A stretch of DNA of 64,000 nt from Symbiodinium natans. Its lineage: Eukaryota > Sar > Dinophyceae > Suessiales > Symbiodiniaceae. The DNA lies in assembly GCA_905221605.1 (NCBI GenBank), contig CAJNDS010002335.1, positions 80,887 to 144,886 on the forward strand, read 5' to 3'. Below, one piece after another: positions 44,613-55,019 of this stretch. The notes beneath the pieces are model-generated. The model saw only the letters and a list, made by a program, of their open reading frames with translations, made no database searches and was not told the origin of the DNA. Made by a program: the position numbers and the translations under genes. Numbering within the stretch: position 1 is the stretch's first letter; each line of letters begins with the position of its first letter.

Positions 44613-45036
44613 GGCTGCAACAGTGTCTGGGGAGTGGCAAGCATGGGGGGCTCAGGTCTCGACGGTCTTAAAAGGCTCCTGAGGGAGTTTGGCGGGTTTC
44701 GGAAAAAGGGATCTAAGGCTCGGTCCCTCTAGTCCGGTACAACATAAGGGAGTTTTGGGCTTGCAAAGTTCAACAAAGAAGTTTGAGTCTGGGATCTGGG
44801 ACGCTTTCCGTTGGGTGCTAGGTTCGCTGAAGAGCCCCAAGTCCCAAATCTACTGGTCTTAGAGGCCTCAGCGTTCTTAAACCTTGGACCGAGGTTCAAC
44901 CTTGACCCGCTGGAGAAGACGCTTGGGTGCATTCAGAGGGTGAGAGTGGAACCAGGGCACGCCAATACAAGAAAAGGTTTCCGAGGCCCCCTCCCCCGTA
45001 GAACCATGCTTGGAGAAGCCCGGTGTGTTCAGCAGA

Positions 45037-45120
45037 GCGGATGAAGAGGAGGATGAGCATCCTGGAGTTTTTCATGGGCCTGATCTGCTGCTCGAAGGGC
45101 ACGGTGTCGGAGACCGAGCT
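45037..45120 (+). CDS. Large gene, EF-hand-like exon
   Basis: RMKRRMSILEFFMGLICCSK then GTVSETEL. The pattern LxFxEFxxGLxxLxxGxxxE is the helix between EF-hands that follows TBC domains in several Rab-GAPs. Ca-binding loops are not seen. Other frames in this exon are also open, so the call rests on pattern and position. Confidence 0.4.
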
Positions 45121-45282
45121 GAGGAGTTAGTGTCCTCCAAAGGTGTTTCTTTTCAGGATTCGGAACTTTGGGGGTTTACGAAACTAGGGGACCCCCAACA
45201 TAGATCCCCAAAATAGTAGGATCCTCTTATAATAAGGACCCCAGTGAGTCGAAAACTCCCGAAGTGTTTACAGGTTTGAAAG

Positions 45283-45283
<1 letters not shown>

Positions 45284-45346
<63 letters not shown>
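45284..45346. repeat. TG dinucleotide microsatellite
   Basis: About 30 TG units in an intron. Confidence 0.97.
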
Positions 45347-45348
<2 letters not shown>

Positions 45349-45419
45349 TGCGTGCTGCGTTGGAGTGCGAAGGCCTGGAGTGTGTCATAACAGTTCTTAA
45401 GGTCAGGGTTTAGTGAGAG

Positions 45420-45530
45420 CGCTTTCCGCGGCAAGAGATGGGCCACCAAGGACAAGGCCATCGCCCTCTTCCATCTCTATGCCCACAATGGCCAGGAGCT
45501 GCAGGCCATGGGGGACAGATGCAATCTGAA
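45420..45530 (+). CDS. Large gene, exon after EF-hand-like segment
   Basis: SAFRGKRWATKDKAIALFHL then YAHNGQELQAMGD. KxxxLFxLYAxxG continues the EF-hand-like pattern of the previous exon. Confidence 0.4.
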
Positions 45531-45775
45531 CCCAGCCGGTGCTGTTCCGCTGATCGGGCCGGGAAAGGGCCGATTGTGTGCACAACGCAGTCAACCGCCA
45601 AAAGCCAAAAGCTTCCGAATACCCTATAGGCAGCACTAAATCCCAAACCGTCTGTTGGTGTCCCTCCACACGATCGTGTGATCTTTTCTTGAACCAATGA
45701 ACCTTGCCTGCCTCGTGCGAGAGTGAGCGTCGAAACCCGTATCCCGAAGTGTTACCAGCATTGAAGCTCTTGCAG

Positions 45776-46044
45776 GTACAGCATATCAAGCCTATCTCCC
45801 GGGCCACGGCCATCATCATCGAGCGCAATGAGGGCAAGAACCAGGAGGACGTCCAGCGGCCCGGCGCCACATTAAGAGCAGAGGGACTCTGCTGCGTTAT
45901 GTAGGTTTAATTAGGGCGGTTAGGGTGTGGGGTGGTCTGGGAGTTTGGGGTTCTTAGAGGTCCTAAGACGGACGCCATTGGCTGTGCAGGTTCCTCAGGG
46001 CTCCAAGCGACGAGGAGGTCAAGACCATGGCTTTGCATCTGAAG
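45776..46044 (+). CDS. Large gene, two short exons
   Basis: Exon 45776-45867: VQHIKPISRATAIIIERNEG then KNQEDVQRPGAT. Exon 45990-46044: FLRAPSDEEVKTMALHLK with a GC donor. The second continues in phase 0 into the next exon (DSLESKTAEVWVY…). Confidence 0.45.
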
Positions 46045-46165
46045 GCGCCTTGTGCAGCTCATGGTTTTCAGTCAAGGAGACATATCCCGAATCCCATCGA
46101 ATCCCCAAAAGTACGCCTTGAAAAACCTCGACCCCTGAATCATCCTGAGCCTCCAAACCCTTAAG

Positions 46166-46709
46166 GATAGCCTCGAATCCAAGACTGCCGAGGTTTGGGT
46201 CTATGCCTTGGGCGCGAGTCGCCAGGACGAGAAGATGATTGGAGAGGCCTCTGCTTCCAGAGGGGGGTTTCGTTGTGTGGCATGCATCTCGGGTGAGGGT
46301 TCGTGGGGGTCCCATGTCCCCGTCCGTCGCTGCTCTCCATGTCGTGGGGAGTTGGCCATTCGGGAGCACTAGAGACCGAAAAGCAGTGCAGAAAGGGGCT
46401 TAAAACGCCTGAGAAGCCTGCAGGTGTTCGTGCCCAGCCTTGTCCCGTACGTCACGACCTCTCTGGTTGGTGGCCTGGTGCCTGGGCTGGAGTTGACGTG
46501 CTCTTTGGCGTCTTCTGCCTGTCTGCTAAAGCTTTCTGCTACGTAAAGCTTTTCAGATGGAGAGCATGCTTCATTCATGTTTGGTGGCCGTGGCGTAAAA
46601 GCCCCGATCCCCAGTCCCACCGCCCTAAACTCAGGTGGGTTCGGACCCCAAGACCTTCACGATCTGGGGGCCGGAGAAGCAGCTTCCGCCAGGGTTCTCA
46701 CGAGAGCAG
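46166..46709 (+). CDS. Large gene, two exons before the C2-IV exon
   Basis: 46166-46243 reads DSLESKTAEVWVYALGASRQ then DEKMIG. 46635-46709 reads VGSDPKTFTIWGPEKQLPPG then FSREQ, with a CAG|GTGCC donor. Beta-strand-like pattern, possibly part of a C2 module. Confidence 0.45.
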
Positions 46710-46842
46710 GTGCCTTGGCTGCTGGCTTGTGAGCCAGGGAGGGCTGGTTCAGAGTTCTGAGTTTACCAAAGGCCGCCAAAGGCCTGTTTCACTGAGAAGG
46801 CGGGGAGAGCTGGTGAGAAGAGCTCACTGATCGAATGCTAAG

Positions 46843-47622
46843 GATCCATCTTTGCTGACTGAGCACGGTGTGCGTCCGATGGTTGGGGACATGCTGCTGG
46901 ACCTGAAGTGGATGCCGGCGAGCGCCCAGCAACCCGAGGTGGGCCAGCTGGGAATTACGCTCCACAGCGTGAAGCTGAACCTGGATGCACCAGAAACCAA
47001 GAACCCCAGGGTGGAGGTCGTCACCTACACAGAGGCCAACCTGACCGAAGTGCGGCTGAAGCGCTGGGATCCTCGAAGCACCATGCGGAAGATCTCACAC
47101 CAGCTGGCCATGGCGCCGCCAGTGACCGAGCACGTGCAGTTCGATCGCACCATGCGACGGGAGCCATCGACTGGACGACTCTTCAAGAAGGTCGGGGCCG
47201 GTGATCATGGCTGGAACAAGGAGGAGAAGGCGTGGAAGTGGGCATCCCAGTGGGGCGCCCAGTACTCTGTGGAACGCACGACCTTCCGCAAGGCCGTCTG
47301 CGAGAGAGCGGCGGTGGTTACGTCAGGGAACAACAAGCCCAACCTCATCACGATCCATGCGTGCCGCCTGGTCACGGCGGGGGTCTTGGCCCGAAGCCTG
47401 CATCCAGTCACGCATCGCCAATCCATGCAAATCGCGGAGGATATCTTCAGCAGGTGCAGGGCCGTGCCAGGTATCTTGGATGCGATCCTCATCGAAGGTG
47501 ACTGTGCTGGGGCGAGCGAGAACCTTGCAAAGGCCAAGGAGGAGTTTGCTGAGAAGGGCACGAGCTGGACGGATGTTAAGAAGAATATGATTGTGGCTCA
47601 CGAGCTTCATATAGCGATGACG
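46843..47622 (+). CDS. Large gene, C2-like exon IV
   Basis: About 260 codons after an AAG acceptor: DPSLLTEHGVRPMVGDMLLD, then LKWMPASAQQPEVGQLGITL and HSVKLNL. GxLxIxLxSVKLNLD is the opening strand of a C2 domain. The rest is basic and helical (FDRTMRREPSTGRLFKKVGA, EEKAWKWASQWGAQYSVERT). A GC donor near 47622 is likely. Confidence 0.6.
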
Positions 47623-47728
47623 CTTGGCTCTGACGCATGCGGTTGTTTTAGAGGGTGCAGGGGCGAAGACAATGGCAGCAAGAAGACCCTTAGCAATAGC
47701 AAAAGCCCGTAAGAATCCCAAGAGCAAG

Positions 47729-48009
47729 GACCAATTTCGGAATCGACCTCTTCACTCCTGAGAGCAACCGCGACATTGGCAAGGAGCTTCAGCTGAGCAT
47801 GCTGGAGATCCCTGACCCCTATCCAGAAAAGGTGAAGACCCTGTGGTGTCTCGGCCATGTCATGTGAGATGCCTTCAGAGAATGCCACCGGAACCCCTAA
47901 ACGGCCTTAAGCCCGAAACACAAGGCTGCGCTACTGCCGGTCCGGGGACGGCCAGCGCTACAACGCTCGGATCCCGGTGGACGCCAGCGGCGCCCTCAAA
48001 GGCGGCGAG
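47729..48009 (+). CDS. Large gene, two exons
   Basis: 47729-47856: NFGIDLFTPESNRDIGKELQ then LSMLEIPDPYPEKVKTLWCL. 47925-48009: LRYCRSGDGQRYNARIPVDA then SGALKGGE with a GAG|GTGCG donor. Both have strand/loop patterns compatible with a C2-type sandwich. Confidence 0.45.
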
Positions 48010-48582
48010 GTGCGTTTCGACATGTGCCTGGGCTCTCGAACTCTTTAGTTGGAGTTTCTTTGAGTTTTTGGATGGTTTTGAGGGGATTCAGCTTCAGGGC
48101 CTGAGCAGGTACTCGTATTTTGAGATGAGCATGCGGCACCTGCTCGCTAGCCGAGTTCTCTGGGGTTTCTTTTGTGTGTACTCCCTGACTCGGGGTTGCT
48201 GGCATTCAACAAGTCCGGGTAAGTCCAGGTGTAGAAACAGCGGTTTTGTGTGTTCAGATGCTTGGTGCCTCACCGCACCGGGCACTTGCTTCGGCGAGTG
48301 CAACTTAGGTCCCAACCCTGTAAAAAAGGAGCGCACAGAAATGCAATCGAAGTACGTCGGCAACCCCATTGAGAGTTACTTGGGGTTTAGGTGGTAGTGC
48401 GTGTGATGGCTTCGCTGCCGTAGCAACATTTTTTTTTCTGTCGTTCTCGGCGATTTGGCAGTGCTCCTATCTTCCAAGCCTCAGCACGTAAAGGGCAAAA
48501 CCTTTCCCTGAACAATTCGTAAGTGCTTCGCCAGCTAAGCCAGGTGTCAACAACAACTCGGAAACATGCCCAAGAAGCCTCG
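48010..48582. other. Intron region, nothing recognised
   Basis: An overlapping open frame at 47843-48397 is not supported by domain or composition. Confidence 0.35.
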
Positions 48583-49083
48583 AACATGGCCCCAAGCACG
48601 ATCTGAGGAATCTTCCCAACGCCACGGCGACGGAGGAAGAAGCCTCGCAGGTGCAGCTGTACCTCACGAAGCAGGACCCAAGCTGGTATTTGGGTGTAGC
48701 GTTCAGTATTTTGTGCGGGGCGGGGGGGCAGGGCTGGGCAATGCAAGGGTTCATGGGTGATCCATGTAGTGGGGTGTAGATTCCTGGCTTGCTTTTTGCC
48801 GCTCTCGATGTCAAGGGCGCTATATCCGTACTGGCCGAGCTGGGTGAAAGTATGTTAGATCAATGCAGGGCATGTGAAGGCGGCCGTCTATGTTTTTGGC
48901 TGTTGAATATCTTCTCTCCTGCAGGAATTTGTGAACTGCCTGATGTCCAGCCCGCTCCTGAGCGAGACTTTGAGGCAGCTGTCGACCACGGACAACGGCA
49001 CCACGAACGTGCCAGAAGGGGTTCCCATCAGACTGGACGTTACCATCGCTGACCCAACGAAGGACGGGTGGCCACTCGCAGTT
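48583..49083 (+). CDS. Large gene, two exons (C2-V start)
   Basis: 48583-48692: HGPKHDLRNLPNATATEEEA then SQVQLYLTKQDPSWYLG. 48925-49083: EFVNCLMSSPLLSETLRQLS, then NVPEGVPIRLDVTIADPTKD and GWPLAV. The second supplies the PIRLDVTIADPTKDG strand and Ca-loop-like Asp residues of a C2 domain. Confidence 0.5.
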
Positions 49084-49243
49084 TGTGAGTGTCTGGCATT
49101 CCAGGTTTCTGGACAGGAGTACTACTAGGTTTCGGTGGCAAGCCCCCCATTTGAAAGTGTCGGCGAGCTCTGCTAGAACATTGTTCTCCAAGAGGGCTCA
49201 TGACCTATGCCTGACGTGAATGCACCCTTTCGCGGTCATGCAG

Positions 49244-49494
49244 GAGGCAGCCGATGCAGATCTCATGGACACGCTGAATGTGAGGCAAGCGGTGCTGCTC
49301 GAGGCCGGCCGTGGGCCGCTAGTGGACTGAGTACTGAGTCGGACTGAGGCCCCTAGACACTTTGAATCCCCAAGATGCCAACACCCTGTAAACCCAAAAC
49401 ATCCCAAAGCCCCAACCAGATCTGGGACTCGGACCTCGGCAAGCAAGACGACTTCCTCGGCGAATGCTGGCTGCCACCGCTGGGATCACTGACC
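49244..49494 (+). CDS. Large gene, C2-V Ca-loop exons
   Basis: 49244-49321: EAADADLMDTLNVRQAVLLE then AGRGPL. 49420-49494: IWDSDLGKQDDFLGECWLPP then LGSLT. The WDxDxxxxDDFLGExxLPL pattern is the classic C2 loop 3 with acidic Ca2+ ligands, the best conserved C2 signature in the window. Confidence 0.65.
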
Positions 49495-49604
49495 CTAGGG
49501 GGCTATGGACAAGATTTTTGGTTTCTTAGGGCCATTGCGGCCCAGGATGTTTTCAGGTTCCTAGTTGCCATAAACCCCAAAACCATAAAGCACCCGAGCC
49601 ATGA

Positions 49605-50805
49605 GCCCAAGAAGACCTCGCAACAGCAACAGGACCGAGGGGACCAAGCGCTACATCCTTCCTGTGCAGAATGCCGAGCCGGGCTTCTCTCGCCTCCCTG
49701 GCTCGTTTTTGAGGGTTTGGGGTGAAGGGTTCTTATGAAAGAGGGGTTCTGAGGGTTGTGAGGGAGTTGAAAGGCAGCCCCTCAACCATGATTCACGTGA
49801 TTTAAGCTCTTTCGGTGGCGATTCGGGTTCTGGCAGTTTCGGGTCACGAGTTGTTTAGAGTTCGGAGCTCAGTTCCGGTCGAAAAAACCTCAAAGAGGTT
49901 AGGGTGAAGGCATTCTTACAGGCCTCCAGGCTTTCAGTTCCTCGCCCCGAGGCAGGGGTTTATGGGTAGGAAGCTCCCGAAGCCTTCTCCGAGTGACCCC
50001 CCATGCCCCAAACTTCAAAGCCTGCTGAAGTTTGTCAGAGCCGTAGCCCTGAGGAAAGCACAACAAGAAGTTGGCCAAGATGAACTGCGAAGGTGTGAAG
50101 CGGTGGGCTTCCTGGGTTTCGGGGGACCCAACAGGCCCCAGACACCTCGACTCCCCTAAGCCACCACACGACGAAAAAAGGGGATTTGGGCTCCCACTCC
50201 CCTTAGTATGGGCTTGGTTTGAAAGGGGAGTCATACTTCGATCCATGGGGTTTTCGCGTTTTTGGAGCATACTGAATGCTGAAGGGTTTTGGCTTTTGGT
50301 CTTTGGGTTCTTTTGGCTTCTGCACCCTCGTCATGATGCCGATGCTACCAGCATTTGATGCTCCGGTAGTGTGCTTGGCGCCTGATGGCATGATCTGCAG
50401 ACCTTTACTTCTTATTGTTGCGCACCTCAACTTCGAATGGATGTGAGTCGGCGCTGGGGCTCCGGCTTCAAAGCCTTCTGTCTGACAGGCCACTTGATCG
50501 TCGAGGCCTCTTGGATCTTCCCATCTGTGAAGGTAGACCCGCTTCCAGTGGCTGGCCGGCAGCTGGTGGTTTCTTGCGGGTTTGGGGTGGGGCTGCAGGA
50601 GGGATACAGTGAGGCCCATCGTATGTTGGGGAGCTGCGAGCCTTCACGGGTTTGGGGCTTAGGCTTAGGGTTTGGCGTTTAACGCCCACATCCGTCCTTT
50701 TCGAGACCTCCGTGCGTGGCCAAGGAGGGGGCAAGCATGGAGGAGCGCGTCAAGCGCGAGGAGATGCTGCACACAGGCTCCGAAACACACAACCTACAGT
50801 GCAAG
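49605..50805 (+). CDS. Large gene, C2-V end and linker exons
   Basis: Three pieces: GTKRYILPVQNAEPG (within 49605-49683), HLIVEASWIFPSVK (50489-50532, GTAGAC donor; last C2 strand GxLxVxAxW) and EGASMEERVKREEMLHTGSE then THNLQCK (50725-50805, GC donor). Positions between them are introns. Confidence 0.45.
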
Positions 50806-51079
50806 GCTCCCTACCCTGTGAACCTTGACCCCAAAGCTGCTAAACCCTGAAAACGGTTGAAACTTACAGGAAAGTGGGGTGTCTATCGGATTTGATCGGG
50901 TAGGCGTGCAGAGATAGCCGGCCCTCTCATTGCCTCAACTTAGGCTCGATGTAGTTTCAACGCAGTGAACTTCTTCTTCCTACAGTTTCCAGTGCGTGGC
51001 CGGGCGGGTAGAACGCGAGCCATGAGAAGAAAACGAAGCCCCGCCCCCTAAAGGAGCTAGACGCTTCAAGCCCTGCAAG

Positions 51080-51154
51080 CCCTTGGTAGGCAAGCTCAAG
51101 CTCAAGATCCTCAAGGCCGAGGGTCTCCGTGGGGCAGACAGGAGCTACAGAAGG
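51080..51154 (+). CDS. Large gene, C2-VI exon 1
   Basis: PLVGKLKLKILKAEGLRGAD then RSYRR; 25 codons, GT donor. GKLxLxILxAEGLxGAD is the first strand and loop 1 of a C2 domain, with the Asp at the Ca-ligand place. Confidence 0.65.
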
Positions 51155-51272
51155 GTGGGGGCCCCAGAGAGGACGGCTCGGGTATCCTATGTTCCCACGT
51201 GCACTGTATTCCTGGGATTTGTGGGGTTCCTGGTGCTTTCCGGGCCTTGGCTTGCTTTTTTCAGCCTCCTAG

Positions 51273-51348
51273 GAGGGCAGCGACCCGTACGTGTGCATGT
51301 ACGTCAAGAATGAGTCCATCGGTGCGTCGGATAAGGCTGGGAGCTACA
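51273..51348 (+). CDS. Large gene, C2-VI exon 2
   Basis: EGSDPYVCMYVKNESIGASD then KAGSY, GT donor GTGAGT. GSDPYVxxxV is the central C2 motif; the Asp is a Ca ligand in family members. Confidence 0.65.
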
Positions 51349-51454
51349 GTGAGTTTCCACAGCTTCTATAGACGGCGGGATGCGACGGTGGGGTTTGAAG
51401 GCTCCTGTGGCTTTGCTTGTAGGCGTAGAGCCCCCAGAAGTAGAAGGCCACGAG

Positions 51455-51500
51455 AGAGGGAGAGAGAGAGAGAGAGAGAGAGGGACCCCCCCCCCCCCCC
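51455..51500. repeat. GA repeat followed by C-run
   Basis: GAGAGA tract then about 14 C in an intron. Confidence 0.9.
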
Positions 51501-51866
51501 GGCCTGGGTAGAAGAAGAAGAAGAGAGGGGGAGAGGCAAGCCTGGTGGTCAGAAAGAAACGACGTCGTTGTAGTTAAAAACTGAGCCAACACCCAGCACC
51601 GAGTTCACATTTGTGATTGAAGGAAGTTTTTGTCGTGCATGTGGGCATGCGTGCTTATGAGCACAGCTGAACACACAAAGACAGTTCACAAAGGCGGGCG
51701 TCTCCTGATTATGCCGATCGGGATCAGGGGAACAGATGTGAGCTCAGAGCTGGTTTGAGCAACATGACCATGAAGTGGACCCGTATGCGAGGCCAGCATT
51801 CCTTCGGGCTTTGATGAGGAGGGCTGGCACATGACCGCCCTTCGGCGCCATGAGTGCTATTGGACC

Positions 51867-51934
51867 ACCGCGACGAAGAAGGCGACTCGCAATCCTGAAT
51901 GGAACGAGGAGAAGGAGTTCACGTTCAGGACCTG
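51867..51934 (+). CDS. Large gene, C2-VI exon 3
   Basis: CYWTTATKKATRNPEWNEEK then EFTFR. TxxxKxTxNPxWNExFxF is the C2 strand after the DPYV motif. The second half of this C2 is not between here and the next intronless gene; a candidate is at 55459. Confidence 0.65.
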
Positions 51935-52128
51935 CGTGAGGGGGTTCAACATGCCTGTTCCCAAAAGATAGGTTTCAATGTTGAGAACGGACTCCTGCAA
52001 AGAGATCCAGTTGCAAAAAAGTCGGATTGCTGCGATGGGGGTCCAGACAAGGACCCTTTAGCACAACCCCCACCCCACGCCCCCAGGCGCCCAGACCCCC
52101 CCCAAATATCAACCCGCCAGCGCTCGCC

Positions 52129-52147
52129 CTGGCCATCCTCGGGCTCA
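52129..52147 (+). other. Weak spliced-leader-like string
   Basis: Reads GGCCATCCTCGGGCTCAAG: both ends of the leader core (GCCAT and GGCTCAAG) are present, but the TTT between them is replaced by CCTCG. It lies 226 nt before the ATG at 52374 and could be a decayed relict leader of that gene. Confidence 0.25.
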
Positions 52148-52373
52148 AGCAAGCCTGCTTCGACTCGAAGGGGTTGTTGCGGGTATTTGTCACCTTGAAA
52201 CTTCCGTCGAGCCAGAGCCTCAAGAGAACCCGAAGATTCTTCAAGTCAGGCGGGTGTCGTATGTAAAGAAAAACCCGATAAACCACAAACACTTGGCTAC
52301 CTGGGACCTCTTATGGCAGCCTGAGTGGAAGCAGGGAACATCGGGGAGCCCTCTGTCAAGACGACGGAGCGTG

Positions 52374-54704
52374 ATGCCGAAGGCCGTCGACTATGCCACG
52401 GTGGACGCCCTCAGTGACCTGAAGGCTGACATGCAGCAGATGGCCTCTGACTCCAAGAAGAGGGACGAGTTTGTGAAGGGCCAGATCAAGAAGCTTGAGC
52501 AGCTGATCTCCATGGCTGAGGTGAAGGTGCAAGACTTGAAGACAACTGGCGAGCAGCTCGACGAACGTGTGAACAGCGTGCAAGACCTTGCCAATGAAAA
52601 CTACAAGTCCTTGCATGAGATGCAGACCAAGGCGCAGCAGGAGCATATGGAGGACCTGAAGAAGGCCCGGGAGGACCTGGAGAAGCACGCGCTGGAAGCG
52701 GCGCGAAGGGATGCAGGAGAAGCGTCCACGAAGGCCAAGAAAGATCTGGACGAGTCCACGTCTGCTGTGCGTGGGGAGATGAGCAAAGGCTTGCAAGAAC
52801 TTCAGTCGCAGCTGACAGCGGAAATGAAGCAGAGCTTCGCAGCCTTGGAGCAGAACATGAAGGAAACTCGGCAAGCCCTCGAGGCACAGTGTGACGCCAT
52901 CCTCCGAGAGAACACGCAGAAGCACCAGGCCTTGGAGCAGTCACTGGAGAAGAAAATTGCCCAGGCAGAAGCTTCCTCGAAGCAGCTGACCGAGGAGCAA
53001 GTGTCGCTCGAAAAGAAGATCCGTGAGCAGGAGAAGGAGGCGATACATGGTGAGCTGATGAAGCTAGACGTTGAGTTGAAGGGCAACTGCCATGAGATGA
53101 GGCAGGGTACGAAAGCAGGCCAAGAGCAGTTGCACCAATTCCGCCGCGAGGCCGAAGACCGGACCGCGGCGGTACTGGCAGAGAACCGGGCCAACATCGA
53201 GCTGTTGCAAGGTGAATCTGCACGGCTCAATGCTTTCTGTGCCGGCGTGGCTGGGCTGCCGACAAGACAGGTGGAGTGGCGGCTGGAGGAAGACACGCTA
53301 AAGCAGCTGGAGAAGGTTCAGGACCGCGAGCCAGTGGATGACCCGTCACTGGTGGGGGATGCGCAAGTAAGCTTTTTCTCACCTCCCTTCGAGGCAGCCG
53401 GGACTCGCGGTATGCAGCTGGAGCTTCGGGTGCACACTCGCCGCTCTGCGGAGGAAAGGGACGAAAGGGACGAAAGGGAGGATTCGTCTGGAAACCAATG
53501 CTCCCTGTACCTTTGGGCCTGCGCTGGCCTGCAGCTGGTCTTTCGCCTCTTTCTAGGAACGGAGTCTGTTGTCCTCCGACACAGCTTCGATGGGAAGTCG
53601 CCTTGCGGCCTGAAGCGCATGGGCTCCATCGTGGAACAGACGTCGGTTGATGGCTCCTTGAGACTGGGAATTGAGATCCATGAGTGCTTGGTGGAAAGCA
53701 CAGGCACTGGGAGTGGAGGCTCCAATCCAATGGATATGCAGGACGAGCGGGGCGAACCGCGTGGGCCTGTGGATGGAGTGCTGGCAGTGCAGCGCTACGT
53801 GAACCACCGGCTGCTGGAATTGATGCAGTCGCAGGGCAAGGCCTTCTTGGACCAGCTGCACAAGAAGGTCGACGTTATGCGCTCACGCACCGTGCGGCGT
53901 GTGCAGTGGCGCGTGGAGAACGGCCCGCTGTTGTATCAGACCTTTTCCAAGGAGCAGGCCGTGCGGAGCACGGCTTTCCAAGCAGCCGGCATCAGTGGCA
54001 TGCAGCTGGTCTTCTATCCGCAAGGTTGTGCCGGCGCGCGGCCCGGCTTCTGCTCCGTGTTCCTGAGCTGCCCACCGAACGTCACGATGCGCTGCTGGCT
54101 TTGGGCCGGCCGGCTCCGGAAGGAGGCACGGCAGGAGCCGGCCGACCAGCCGGAGCTCTTGGGGCGCGTGAACTTTGCCCGCTTTGAGAACGTCGTTGAT
54201 CCAGTTGACGAGTCTGTGGAGCTGGTCTTGGAGATCGAGGAGGCGCAGCAAACATCCAAGACCATGATGAGCAGCCAACCACTGCCCGTTGAAGATTCGG
54301 CATCTCGCATGGATACCAGCTACAGCAAGCAAGGGCCAGCTACGCAGTCCATGTCGGAGTCGTCCAAGATGGATGGCCGAGTCGAGCGTGCGGATGTGCA
54401 GCGGACGAAGATCCAGCACAACGGAGCCAAACCGCCTCCAGAGAGCGTTCAGCAACTGCCGTCTATCTGGACCACACAGGGCTTCCACACCTTTGGAGAC
54501 CTTGAGGAGGGAACCTCCACCCGTGCGAACACGGCCAGCACTGCAAAGGCGGCCTCGACGAACCAGTCTTCTCCGACACCTCGGCCTGCCGGAGGCAAGT
54601 CAGGTCACCGCAAAGGAAGTGGGCGACAGCCTATGTCCGCAAGGGAGCCGAAATACAAGGAGTACAACCATGGCAGCCAACCGTTGCCACAGCCATCCTA
54701 CTAA
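52374..54704 (+). CDS. Coiled-coil protein with two MATH-like modules
   Basis: Intronless, 776 residues from ATG 52374. Upstream codons are open but look non-coding, so this Met (MPKAVDYATVDALSDLKADM) is chosen. Residues 1-295: a continuous charged coiled coil. About 298-440 and 508-622: two related beta modules, each starting [VQ]xWR and containing F-x-AAGxxGMQLxx, CSx[YF]L and a final LxxEIxE strand, which resembles a MATH/TRAF fold. A helix links them (RYVNHRLLELMQSQGKAFLD). 623-776: Ser/Thr/Pro-rich tail including a WTTQGFHTFGDLEEGTS motif. Likely a scaffold that trimerises or oligomerises; no enzyme motif. It lies between C2 exons of the large gene. Confidence 0.8.
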   Translation: MPKAVDYATVDALSDLKADMQQMASDSKKRDEFVKGQIKKLEQLISMAEVKVQDLKTTGEQLDERVNSVQDLANENYKSLHEMQTKAQQEHMEDLKKAREDLEKHALEAARRDAGEASTKAKKDLDESTSAVRGEMSKGLQELQSQLTAEMKQSFAALEQNMKETRQALEAQCDAILRENTQKHQALEQSLEKKIAQAEASSKQLTEEQVSLEKKIREQEKEAIHGELMKLDVELKGNCHEMRQGTKAGQEQLHQFRREAEDRTAAVLAENRANIELLQGESARLNAFCAGVAGLPTRQVEWRLEEDTLKQLEKVQDREPVDDPSLVGDAQVSFFSPPFEAAGTRGMQLELRVHTRRSAEERDERDEREDSSGNQCSLYLWACAGLQLVFRLFLGTESVVLRHSFDGKSPCGLKRMGSIVEQTSVDGSLRLGIEIHECLVESTGTGSGGSNPMDMQDERGEPRGPVDGVLAVQRYVNHRLLELMQSQGKAFLDQLHKKVDVMRSRTVRRVQWRVENGPLLYQTFSKEQAVRSTAFQAAGISGMQLVFYPQGCAGARPGFCSVFLSCPPNVTMRCWLWAGRLRKEARQEPADQPELLGRVNFARFENVVDPVDESVELVLEIEEAQQTSKTMMSSQPLPVEDSASRMDTSYSKQGPATQSMSESSKMDGRVERADVQRTKIQHNGAKPPPESVQQLPSIWTTQGFHTFGDLEEGTSTRANTASTAKAASTNQSSPTPRPAGGKSGHRKGSGRQPMSAREPKYKEYNHGSQPLPQPSY

Positions 54705-55019
54705 GTAGACTTGGCTGCGCCTGGAACTGCTTGCGAAATCTTGTGAGTGTCGCGGCTACCAATCACCTTGGTTTCACCTCTCTGACCTTTCTTGGCCCTC
54801 CAACAGTGGGACAGTTCGAAGATCCGCAGATCCAAGAAGCCTTGCCTGCTTGCGCTAGTTGTGAGCGAACTCAGGCTAATATGAGTCAGAATGTGCAAAA
54901 CATGCCTAGTATCCTTACCATTAACAATATCAAGAAAGTGTTAAGAATATTCAGAATTATCCAAAATGGTATTAACCTCTTTGGATCTTTCAAATCACGT
55001 TGAGTGACCATCATTCCCA
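54705..55019. other. Downstream of the MATH-like gene
   Basis: AT-richer 3' flank (54880-55000) with no exon recognised. Confidence 0.4.
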
